Made by a program: the position numbers and the translations under genes | The notes under the pieces: model-generated | What the model was told of the DNA's origin: nothing | Database searches by the model: none | What the model saw: only the letters and a program-made list of their open reading frames with translations | Assembly: GCA_947579605.1 (NCBI GenBank) | Contig: OX388305.1 | Span: 29,153,542 to 29,217,541 of the forward strand | DNA: 64,000 nt | Source: Athripsodes cinereus | Lineage: Eukaryota > Arthropoda > Insecta > Trichoptera > Leptoceridae | Direction of reading: 5' to 3' | Part shown: positions 49,660 through 59,979 of the stretch, in pieces | How the letters are laid out: each line of letters begins with the position of its first letter | Position numbering within the stretch: position 1 is the stretch's first letter

Positions 49660-51357
49660 TAGGTGTCAATCTGCAGTTAATAGTTATTTTGTCACCAAAG
49701 GGGATATATGTTTATATTCATAATTTGCATGCGATTGATTTAGTTTGAAGGAAGTCACAAATACCTTATTTTAACTTTTATTTCTTACAACATAAATCGA
49801 AAAATGCAGCAAGTCGTTGTATTGAAATGGTGAATATACTATTTTTATGTTTGAAGAATATCGAAAATTTCTGAAATAGAATGGATAATCTATTACGAAA
49901 AATTCCTGGGACTCCACGAATATACCAACTAAGTATTTCCGCATATTTATACTTATCACTCATAACAGCGTCGATTCTCTTTAAAATGTAATTGAACATA
50001 AAAGTAATTAAACCTAAATACCTAAACATGTTAATGATAAATAAATGAGAAAGTATTTAAATTCACAAACTGTAATTAACATTGTTTAAAACAATATTTG
50101 AAGATTCAAGATATACATATACTTTATAATACATATCATAGTTGTCAATCTTCCGACTACATTACATTTTTAGCAGTGTGTTTATAGAAGTAAGTTTATT
50201 ATGTGTGTACTGTGGTTAATGTATGTATGTGTGTCGAACCAGCACGCACCGCCACCCTGTGACTGATGGTCCGGTTAATGAGCCAGAATCTTCAGATAAA
50301 GCAGTCAACAGTAGTCTACGTACTCTGTACCCAACAGTCAGCCGAGTCGGGGTGTCACACAACTGAAGATATTATAAATGAACCACACAACTGAACGATG
50401 AACTACTAACTGCTATTAGCCAAGAGATCCTAACTACGCAACCAAAATTACACACTTTTCACATCAACGAAAATTATTTTCGCATCGCTGACTTATATCA
50501 ACTAGGTACATCGTTTCCCATCATTTTTATTTTGACTTTTATATAACCATGTTTACATCTCTATTTTGACAGAATGATAATATCTTATATGCTCTAAAAA
50601 AAATATGTACTTACCTAAGTTTTACGTTGTTTAATTTGGATGTCAACTTTATTTGATATCTTCATTCACCTTCTAAGATTATTCATTCGTTTACAAAAAA
50701 CAATTAACAATTTTATTTGACAACAAAAAAAATACATAATAATTAATGTTACGTAAATATTTCTTCATAATTTATTTGCAATTTGCGATCGAAAAATATG
50801 TCATATTACTATGTCAACACACGAGTAAATACGGTTGTGAAGCTATAAAAAAAAACACTCGTAAAAATTTAATATGAGAGGTTTACGTATCCATCTAGTA
50901 TCCAATACGTACCATGTAAGTGTGAGAGGTGGCTTAGACGGGTCGTGTATTCAATTTATTTACCCCCCGAACGTTTCTCAGTGAACCACAAAGTGTGACA
51001 AATACTACGGACGACAGTTTCGTTGACAGTGATTGTTTCATTAATCTTAACTCCCTTATAATACCTATACCTCCTATACCTAATAACAATAACGTAAAAC
51101 TTTGTTAATGCCAACGGTAGTAGGTATACCAAAGTAATAATACACCCAGACGATATAATATGAAGATTTAATATAATTACCTACGTTGATTGCAATGCAT
51201 AAATTGGAAATAATTTTTATTTTATAGCCGATTTGTAGAAACAGTCCTCAAATTGAAACTGTATATTTTAAAAACGTGAAATAAAATTCTGGTTCATTAT
51301 TTTACAAATTCAAATAAATTCAAATTCAAATATTTCTATTGAGATAATAATAAACTG
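49660..51357. other. Stretch with nothing recognised
   Basis: A less AT-rich block at 50230-50440 (accagcacgcaccgccacc) has no open frame. It contains cacacaactgaa twice about 33 bp apart. Confidence 0.45.
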
Positions 51358-51420
51358 CAAACGTTGAACAGGAGAGCATGCATGAGGAATTGTATGACAG
51401 TGACGGAAGCGAAAGATGTA
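51358..51420 (+). pseudogene. LINE family F3 relic (subfamily a), left part
   Basis: gttgaacaggagagcatgca, tgaggaattgtatgacag and gaagcgaaagatgta encode RRACMRNCMTVTEAKDV-like residues. It continues at 52350 after a DNA transposon. The matching unsplit block is at 6.48-6.56 kb. Confidence 0.8.
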
Positions 51421-52349
51421 TAGGGTGTTTTTTTTAGACATGTGGTTTTCAAGAAGAAATAAAACGCATATAATTGAATGTTATGGCCAAGAATTTAGCC
51501 TTATTATAAAGATAAGGGTTTGCCATTATGTTTTAAAAATGATTTCAGGAAAGTGGCCGCCGCGGCTGGCTCGAATAAAGTCCAGCCGAGAGCCCCAATT
51601 TTCGATCAATTTTGCAGCAATTGGAGCCGTATGTCAGCAATAGCGCGCTGAATATTCTCTTCCAAGACGTCAATCGTCTCAGTTTTATCTGCGTAGACAA
51701 GTTACTTCACATAACACCACAAAAAATAGTCCAGCGGTGTAAAATCACACGATCTTGGAGGCGGTGCCACATGTCCACGACGTGAGCTAATGCGCTCACC
51801 AAAAGTTTTCTTGAATAATTTCATTGTTTCGTTGGCTGTATGTCATTTAGCGCCGTCTTGTTGGAACCAAAGGTCGTCCACATCAACATCTTCCAATTCA
51901 GGCACGAAAATGTCATTTATCGTGGCTCTAAAGCATTCTCCACTGTCTGTAGCATTATGGCCGGATTCATTTTTGAAGAAATATGGACCAATGATTTCCT
52001 CTGCCCATAGAGCACACCAAACAGTGACTTTTTGAGGATGTGACGGCGTACAAACAATGACTTGTGGATTGTCAGCACTCCAAATGCGAAAATTTTGTTT
52101 ATTAACCCCCCCATTTGACCATAAGTTTGCTTAATCGCTGAACAAAATTTACTTGTGAAAATCGGGATCAATGGCCATCTCGTTTTGGGCCCATTCACCG
52201 GACGTGCGAGGCGCTTGTTCACGAGTAAGTCTATTTATTATGAAATGGCAAACCAAACTGAACATAAATCAAGAAACAGCTCTCAAGAAGACCAACTCCA
52301 AAAAAAGTATTGCTAGATTGAAAACCACAAGTCTAAAAAAAACACCCAT
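51421..52349 (-). mobile_element. Mariner-like transposon, internally deleted, DD41D spacing
   Basis: Terminal inverted repeats of 28 bp with one mismatch, starting gggtgttttttttagac (51423-51450 and 52320-52347), with TA duplicated outside (51419-51420, 52350-52351). The minus strand carries a near-continuous transposase frame. It starts NRLTREQ, then jumps to EWAQNEMAIDPDFHK, so the helix-turn-helix region is deleted. Catalytic D1 is in LFSD (codon 52136-52134), D2 in WFQQDGA (51857-51855) and D3 in FTPLDYFLW (51731-51729), all in one frame, with 41 residues between D2 and D3. The tail RLDFIRASRGGHFPEIIF-like sequence is kept, partly in another frame. Stops follow D1, lie within the D2 motif (GAK-stop-HTANE), and follow the WCYVK motif. 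It cannot transpose itself. Confidence 0.9.
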
Positions 52350-52440
52350 TACATGCAAGGATAGAAGGAAGTTGCGCTCGATCCTTTCTGCCTACCCCGC
52401 GAGGGAAGCGGCGTGATGTTATGTATGTATGTAATATAAA
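52350..52440 (+). pseudogene. LINE family F3 relic (subfamily a), right part
   Basis: tgcaaggatagaaggaagtt, gcgctcgatcctttctgcc, taccccgcgagggaagc encode CKDRRKLRSILSAYPAREAA. A stop and the (TATG)n tail atgttatgtatgtatgta follow. This is the 3' terminus of F3. Confidence 0.85.
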
Positions 52441-54024
52441 TATATACTTATACAATAAACACAATTATGCAATTTTTTATAATATCTGTTTTTACCCTCA
52501 AAATTGTTATTTTACAATTACTATAAAATTATTGTAAAATAATGGACCGGACCGTATATCGTGATAGTGGAAGAGGCAGAATTGGTAAACGTTTTTCATG
52601 ATCACAAAATGATAACTGAAGCCAGTCTTAGCGTAATTACGTTGTGTTAGCAAATCATTCTTAATTCATCCAAGTCTACATATATTGTACTATATTGTTG
52701 CATTATGTTAACATGCTTCTCTGATTGATAATATCTGTATTAACAATTTTCTAAGACAATAAAAATAATAATTTGACTGGTGTAACAGATATCAAAATTT
52801 CGTTGACGCATTTCGATGTAGATGTAAGTGCAGTCTCAATTAATGTAAAAATATTGTTTGAAAAGAGTACTTTAAATAATAACCAATACATAATTAAAAA
52901 CCATAAATACGTATATGTGCGTTTTAATATTAGGTACTATTTTTCATTTCAGAAATTCACGGCCTATGTTGTGTATAAAAGTCTATTATAATATGTAAAA
53001 GTATTGTATACCTACACACAACACACGTATACAAAAGTAGTATGAAAAGACACAAAAAAATAGATTAATATAAAGCATAGCTAAAGTAATAAATTGTCAA
53101 TAAATTTTCAACAATATTACAAAGTGTTTGTGGAAGACGTCAAGAATGACAAGAAGTTAACTTCAAAAATAGATCCTATATAGTAAACTATTCAAATATG
53201 TGTAAGGAAAGTTGGAGGATAAAAATTTATTGAAAATATAAAGTACAGTGGTTGAAATAGCGAATTGAATAATAATGTAGATACAGCAAATAATTCACAC
53301 TTTTTTATAATAGGAATCACAACAAGTTACACAAACACAACTTACTACAAAAAATGAGAGTAAAAAAATATTAAAAGAAAACACGTACATACATTTTATA
53401 CTTTAGACTGTGTCCTTTTATTTCATTTCATCTGAGAATATAATATGTAGGTAGGTAGGTCCTCTATGTTATATCTGCGTTAGTCACCAAGTCCTGTCAG
53501 GATAATGGATTCTTTTGTCCTTGTTTCAGAGTTCCTTCTTTCTACTGTCAATGACCCTAATGGGGTTACAACCCCTTTTATTATTTGCAGAAACTTTAGT
53601 TAAGCAAACACAACACAAACAAAACGACGGTGTCCAATATCATAACCATAACAAATCAAAACAAAATCACAAATTATTTTTATTTCAGATTCCGTTTTCT
53701 GAAATAATATAGATTCATCTTGAATAAATATACTATACGTAAAGTTGTCATTTGCAAATCTCGCTTTTCTTTTCATTCAATACCTCTACTAGATATTCGG
53801 ATGTATGAATTAAGTCTATTTAATAGATGAGCATACCTATCAGAGACTTATTTATTTATTTATTCTCGTTGCATATTATCAATACTATAAAGAATATTTT
53901 GAAATATACAAAATATAGACGATGAATTGAAAACTTAATATTTATCTATAATACATAAATATCCACTCTTCATTAGAAATTTCAATTATAATTTAGGAAA
54001 CAAATAATCATTTCGATTGAGCTA
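52441..54024. other. Stretch with one hairpin, otherwise nothing
   Basis: A perfect 12-bp hairpin ttattttacaat/attgtaaaataa lies at 52507-52542. Frames at 52773-52991 and 53515-53712 are unrecognised. Confidence 0.5.
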
Positions 54025-54112
54025 TATCAATACCATCACGGCATATCACACTAATGTGGTAGCCAGCAGACCAATTTGATATATTAAACATGCAAGTTGC
54101 CTTCTCGGTATT
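54025..54112 (-). repeat. Family X repeat, 3' part, reversed
   Basis: accatcacggcatatcac, gtggtagccagcagacca, aaacatgcaagttgccttct. It abuts the LINE tail on its right. Confidence 0.8.
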
Positions 54113-54600
54113 TATTTATTTATTTATTTATTAATCAGAGACACAAACAGAAAGTTGACAAAATACACACAAAAAATAAAAACAACATACATTGATTCGG
54201 CCAGGCCAACCCCCCAATTAAGTGTGTCTCCAGCATACATATATTAATGTGAACAAAAGAATGAGAGAGAAAAAAAAAACAAAAAACAATCAAACAAAAG
54301 CAGACCACAATCACCGCAGGCCCAGTACAAACTGAACCCGCACCAAACAAGCACCGATCACGTCAAACAACAACAAGCAAATACCATCGCAATAAAATCA
54401 AGCAATCCATTTAACATCAAAAATCAAAACAAAAAAAGTCAATCTACAAAGATACCAAAGTTGGAGGCAACACTTCTTCTGAACCCCGTCAGTGAATGAC
54501 AAAAGACATCCAGACCATCCACGCAATGTGAGCATAAAACATTATATAATCTAATAGTTGGTAAGACAAGACCTAAACAAAATCAAAGCATTACACCACC
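54113..54600 (-). mobile_element. LINE 3' untranslated region, strongly strand-skewed
   Basis: The plus strand is rich in A and C, hence T and G on the sense (minus) strand, over nearly 500 bp. It ends on the left in (TTTA)n, the AATAAATAAATA tail in sense. The skew and tail match the other LINE 3' ends here (20.5, 23.6, 38.6 kb). No RT coding part is recognisable. Confidence 0.55.
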
Positions 54601-56754
54601 GATCCTAGTATAAAGGAATGTATCAGTATTGTTTCATAGTATAGTTTATTAAATGGTTATATTGGTGAACTCCACCTGCTGAAAGTAATATAAGTGCATG
54701 AATTCACGTGCAGCTAATATAAAAACAATCAGCATTAAAGATAACAGTTCAAAGTATGAAAGAATAATAATGGTATAGAGAGAGAATGTGTGTGGAATAG
54801 AAAAACAAGGGTGTTTTTAATGTTTTTATATCCGAATCTTTTCCATTTCTATTCACAACTCGGAATGAATGAATATTCCACATGGATGTATTACGTACTA
54901 CAGTCATTCCTTGCGTTAAATGCATCACGATTAATGTAATATCGATTTGTAGCGAAACTTCATGTCTAATGAAAAAAATTACTGAGTATTTTGATAATGT
55001 AATTCGTTCAATTAGAAAATCTGAAATTTGAATTCAACTGCTGACCTACTTAATCTGATAAGCTGTGTGAAAATTGCGTGATGTATCTTGTATACTTATA
55101 ATGACAGTTTCGCTTTCTAATCTGATGGATCTACAAATAATGTAATTTGGAAGAATGTCTCTTTTAAATAAGCCATAATGTACCTACTAAAAAAATATTT
55201 TTTTATTTTGTTTATATCTACTCATATTCAACTAGTTCACAATCAGTAAAGAAATATTTTGGCTATGAATGTTTATCATATATATGTACTATTGTTAAAA
55301 AGTGAAGTTGTTAAAATTTGAAAACTAAAGGTTAATATTTATTTAATCGAAGTTTGGTTGTGTATAAGGTACACATAATTTGATGGATCTCGCAGGGGGC
55401 CCCGCGCAAGTTACAGTGAAAAATAATCAGTCTGAAAGCGGAAGTAAGGAACAATGATTTAAAATTAAAGGGGTAGATACATGCATACGTACATATACAT
55501 ATTGTAATATAAATATATGTATACCTGTGTATATTAATATTCACCGAATGTAGCTACTGAAGGCACCCAATATAAGTTATTATGCCTATAGGTATGAATG
55601 AAAATAGATGATCTACATGATAGGTACGAATTAAATAATTTGAAACGCCTACTAGGCTATAGAAATACTTATATTTGGAGGTTTCTATAACAATTAATTT
55701 TATCCAAATAATACAAACATCGTGTAATTTTGATTAAAATTTATATTTTACTATAGCTGTCCTTGTTTCATTTATTGCACCATTGTGGAGTATTCAAGAG
55801 GAATAAAGGACCAAAAGCGAAAAATAACAAGTAGGTACATGTTAGCTTACTCTTATTATTAAGGACCATCTGGATCAAGATCACATCACAATTAAAGCAA
55901 TATATTTTCAGGGGAGTGTACGAAAATACCTAACGAAAGGATGAACTGAAAAGAAATTATACATTGAGTATACATTTTTAATATGACAAAATACTGTAAT
56001 GAAATATTAGAAGTATCAAGAATAATACAGAGCTTACCAAAAAAGAGTAAGTATACTATTCTTTACAAAATAAAATATCACAATGTTTTTCATCCATATC
56101 AGAATATTTCCTGGTGGATTCCCGCTGGTGTAATGATATTGGAACATCTCCGCAGGAAGCGGGCTATGAGAATAAAATATCTTCGTCCTATGGCATCCTA
56201 AGTGCAATACGGCATAGTACCTACATATCATAGAAATATTATTGCCTAAAGCCTGAGCTGTCAATCACACGAAAGCTGCGGATTTCTCATTTAATTTAAT
56301 TAACGTTATTTCTCATAACAGTCAACATCACGAATAAAATAGAAGAGAAGACATTGTGTAGATATTATTATTGCGTTGCAACAATTGAAATACAACACCC
56401 GCTGTTTTCTATACATTCTAATAATATTATTTGCTATCACACGGGAATAAATACACTTTGGTGCATAAGTATTTTAAAACGGAAACAAAACTTCAAACAC
56501 TTGTAAATTAAAACTTGAAGAAATATAAAATCATTATAATCATTTTAAGTATCAACACCTTTATCGATTATAGGGTAGTGGAATAATTATTATCTGTATA
56601 TTGTGTGATTAGTGTGTATATAATGAATAGATTAAAGTTAACAAATCTTGATGAAAATCCATTTAAAACAATTAATTAAGATGAATAGATTTAAATGCAT
56701 GAAGAAAATAATAATAAAGCTATAAAGCAAGATTTATAAAAGCCAATAATTTAT
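54601..56754. other. Stretch with nothing recognised
   Basis: The frame at 55983-56201 (72 codons) has no identified relatives. No repeat copies seen. Confidence 0.5.
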
Positions 56755-56858
56755 TGATTTTATATTGGCATGGAGAGGACAGCTTGCATGTTTATTACAT
56801 GCAAGCTAGTCTGCTGGCTACTCCACTATTGGAATATGCCGTGATGGTATAGTGGTAG
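56755..56858 (+). repeat. Family X repeat, 3' part
   Basis: tattggcatggagaggaca, the perfect cttgcatgt/acatgcaag hairpin, tagtctgctggctactcc and gaatatgccgtgatggtata. Confidence 0.85.
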
Positions 56859-57051
56859 TAATTATAATAATTATGACTAATCGCCTGACGATGGAGTCGA
56901 GAGTCCCCGGATACTAGTAAGCGAAGTTAATAAAAGTCATTTGGTAGTTAACTACATAAAACGTTTTTTTTCAATTTATCTTGAAATGTAGGTAATTCCA
57001 ACAAGTACCTACCTTCGGTCAATAACATCAAAATTTAGTTCAAGGACAAAG

Positions 57052-57168
57052 TATGTCACCCATTCTAAGTGTCTTAACTTTCGTTAGCACGGAGAGGACG
57101 ACTTGCATTCTTATATCAAGTAATTGATCTGTTGACTACTTCACTTGTGGGAGATGCCGCGATGGATG
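57052..57168 (+). repeat. Family X repeat, 3' part
   Basis: tcacccattctaagtgtctt, cgttagcacggagaggacga, tgatctgttgactacttcac and ggagatgccgcgatgg. Confidence 0.8.
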
Positions 57169-57341
57169 AATGGAAAGATTGACGTATCTATTTCGTTTGA
57201 TATATTTATTTTATAGACCTAGTGTGAAGTCTGATTCTAGAAATTGACATATAATTGTGAATGTCTCCCCTACTTTTGTATGATGATATGGGTTATGGGT
57301 TATATCGTGTAGGTGCCTAGTGACGACCAAACAGACATTAG

Positions 57342-57414
57342 CATATTAAATACTCACGGGACAACTCAACATCTATATTGTATACTAAGCGTTGTCCCAT
57401 GAGAATACAATATG
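57342..57414. ncRNA. Pre-miRNA-sized hairpin, unverified
   Basis: A left arm of 24 nt (57342-57365, ending cacgggacaac) pairs with the right arm (57391-57414, starting gttgtcccatgag) at 20 of 24 positions around a 25-nt loop. The mismatches are dispersed, as in animal miRNA precursors. I recognise no known miRNA seed. It may equally be a small inverted repeat. Confidence 0.3.
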
Positions 57415-58133
57415 TTAATAAATAAGTGACAAAGGGTTACTTGAATTAAATTTCGATAAATAAGATATTAAAACAAGTGCTTAGGTTCATTTAGGTTCAT
57501 TTTGTTTAAATAGTTTCAGACGCGACAGCCTGGAAGATCATTTTTCAGAGTAACTATACCAGGGGGGCTGAAAAGGCCACTTAATATGAATCATAATAGG
57601 ATCATATTAGGAATTCTAAAACGATTTAACAGCTTCACCAAATATGAATCATTTGATGAAATGAATTGCGGGTGAATCGCGTACAATCGTGACCATGTTA
57701 CGAGAATTAGAGGAATTGCTACGTATCTGCTGGCAATTCGGGAAATGAATCATCTGTAAATGAATTGCTCAATGTGGCCATTTTAGGCCCCCTGACCTAA
57801 GACAAGTTTAGTATTTAAGGAAATTGAGTACATTATAGAAAATAAGAGATTACTCCATTCTTTCCTTTGTTCTAAAGTGTAAAAATATAAAAAATGAATA
57901 AAAAATATTCATATATAGCATACAGGTGTCATTATTTGGAAACACATCTCTTTTTATCCAATAATTAACGAAATTGAGGCTTCATATGTAATAAAGTAAC
58001 AATAAAGGCATAACATGTCTTTTGAAGACGTAAGGCATTTCTTTCAAATAAATAATTTAGTGATATGAAAATAGTACGATACTAGTAATAATACAACAAT
58101 ATAGTGCACTTTATTTTAGTTGTGTTACATTTA
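57415..58133. other. Stretch with nothing recognised
   Basis: No supported gene or repeat family copy. Confidence 0.5.
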
Positions 58134-59466
58134 TTTAACAAAATGTATATATATAATGAGTTACAATCCATTGGATTGGTCTGCAACGAGTTTGGTTTTT
58201 CTTCTCCATTCGTCTCTATTCTCCGCCAGTCTTTTCAGCTCCACGTACGAGCCACAGTTCATATCACTCTTCAGTTGGTCCATATATGCGTCTCTTGGTC
58301 GGCCTCTGCCATTTGTCCCGTCGGTCTTACCCTCCGCGATGGCTATGAGTAGTCCTGGGTGCCTGATGTTGTGGCCAATCCAGTTAGCTCGTTGTTGGCT
58401 GATTCTCTTAAGGAGTTGCCTTTTTTCGCCTACCCTGGTTAATACTTCTTCATTTTCGACGTGCTCCGACCAATGGATCTTAAGCATGCGTCTGTAGCAC
58501 CACATTTCAAAGGCCGCCAACCGTCCGCTTTCACTCTTGCTGATGGTCCATGTCTCACAACCATAAAGCAGAATGCTCCATACAAAGGCTTTAGTAAGGT
58601 TCTTCCTTACGCTTAAGTCAATATTTGGGGATTCCAATATCTTCGATTTTTTGTTAAAGGCAATCCTTGCCTGGTTTATTCTGCTTACGATTTCTGCTTT
58701 GGAGCGTCCATCCTGGTTTATTCTACTGCCCAGGTACACGAATTCACTTACTTGTTTGATGCTCACTCCATTTATGGCAATGTTCGTAGTCGCTTCCTCT
58801 CTTCCAACGACCATACATTTTGTTTTTTCTTTATTTATTTTCATGTTGTACTTTGACAACAGTATACTTTCCATTTTTCCTAAGGCTTCGTTCAGCTCCA
58901 TCTCGGAGTCTGCGAGCAGTGCTATGTCGTCAGCATATCTTATCATGTCGACCTTTTTCCCATTTATTTTTACTCCTGTCCAGATCTTCATTTCTTCTCT
59001 CAGTTCATCAATGGCTCGCTGTATATAGCAGTTAAAGAGAGCTGGCGACATTGAGCATCCTTGTCTTACGCCTTGTTCGACCCTTGCTTCTGCACAGCTC
59101 TCTCCGCTTTTAATCACAGCCATTTCGTTCTTGTATAAGCTCCAGATTGCTCTTCTGTCTTTATAACTCATTCCTATCTGGTTGAGGGTGTTAAAAAGTT
59201 GTTCCCATTCTACTTTATCGAATGCTTTTTCAAGGTCGATGAATGCTATGTATGTGTTTTTATTCATTGTTATTCTCTTTTCTAGAGTAAGTCTGAGACT
59301 CAGGATTGCATCTCTTGTACCTGTCTCTTTGCGGAATCCAAATTGATCTTCTGTAAGTGTTTCGTTTATTTTATTTTACGCCCTTTTCATTATAATGTTG
59401 GTGAGTATCTTAGAAGCGTGTGATATCATGCTTAAGGTTCTGTGTTGTTCTGTTTAACAAAATGTA
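58134..59466 (-). mobile_element. 5'-truncated LINE (F1) with 14-bp target duplications
   Basis: The duplication tttaacaaaatgta occurs at 58134-58147 and 59453-59466. The insert (58148-59452) is a non-LTR retrotransposon on the minus strand, truncated inside the RT domain. It ends after the stop in a tail of only about ten bases with an AT repeat. A perfect duplication with 5' truncation is the hallmark of target-primed reverse transcription. Confidence 0.93.
58158..59375 (-). pseudogene. LINE F1 reverse transcriptase, partial
   Basis: Non-LTR reverse transcriptase, the enzyme that copies element RNA into a nicked target. Visible motifs in order: TLTEDQFGFRK, the IDLEKAFDKVEW palm motif with its first Asp, QGVRQGCSMSPALFNCYI, the catalytic IRYADDIALLAD, NKEKTKCMVVG, FVYLGSRI, LLYGCETWTI, FEMWCYRRMLKIHWS, NWIGHNIRH and GRGRPRDAYMDQL, ending DQSNGL. 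The frame is open for 405 codons. Upstream the frame still matches (RTLSMISHASKILTNIIMKR) but is broken by TAA at 59378-59376. The endonuclease and first RT motifs are missing by truncation. The organisation resembles RTE-like elements; clade not certain. A second, older tail of this family is at 4.26 kb. Confidence 0.92.
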
Positions 59467-59696
59467 AATGTATATAAATTATGTATAATACACCTTAGTA
59501 CAATTATTCAACTATTCTTAATATCGTATCGGGGTAGATAACCTTATCAACTTTCCCAACAATACTCCAATGTAGTTACGTATCTCTATAATGTGAGATA
59601 GATCCTTAATTTGGTTACTGGTTACTATACCAGCGCATGATAATAATAATAATATGAATGCAAATTAATTTTAACGCTTTCACATTTCACTAAACA
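59467..59696. other. Short AT-rich gap
   Basis: Nothing recognised between the F1 insertion and the next LINE tail. Confidence 0.5.
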
Positions 59697-59870
59697 TTAT
59701 TTATTTATTTATTTATTTATTTTATTCTTCTTGCACATCATCATTCATATAACAAATAAAATAGGGCAATATACACAGGAAAAAATGTGATGATGTGCAG
59801 TGGCGAGATTATCACTATATAGTGATTTCTTCCATCTAACCACATTATCAATATACACCAACCCAACATG
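59697..59870 (-). mobile_element. LINE 3' terminus with two stems, minus strand
   Basis: In sense: ggttagatggaagaa, stem 1 atcact-atat-agtgat (59811-59826), atctcgcc, then stem 2 from tgcacatcatc to gatgatgtgca (59789-59799 with 59732-59742, perfect), and a long (AATA)n tail. It is a close relative of the 37.0 kb end. Upstream coding relics may continue to about 59960 but are not readable. Confidence 0.75.
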
Positions 59871-59963
59871 TAGTCGGTCTAATACTACTACCTACAATCT
59901 ACCCTTATACCTTATACCAACTTCCACATTGACACATAGTACGTGTGTACCTTCAGCCAGTAA

Positions 59964-59979
59964 CCCCCCCCCCCCCCCC
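59964..59979. repeat. Poly-C run of 16
   Basis: An uninterrupted run of 16 C in an AT-rich setting. Prone to length error in sequencing. Confidence 0.9.

Noticed and set aside
58161..59035. Plus-strand proteins opposite the F1 LINE
   Set aside because: They are shadow frames of the minus-strand RT, which has clear motifs.
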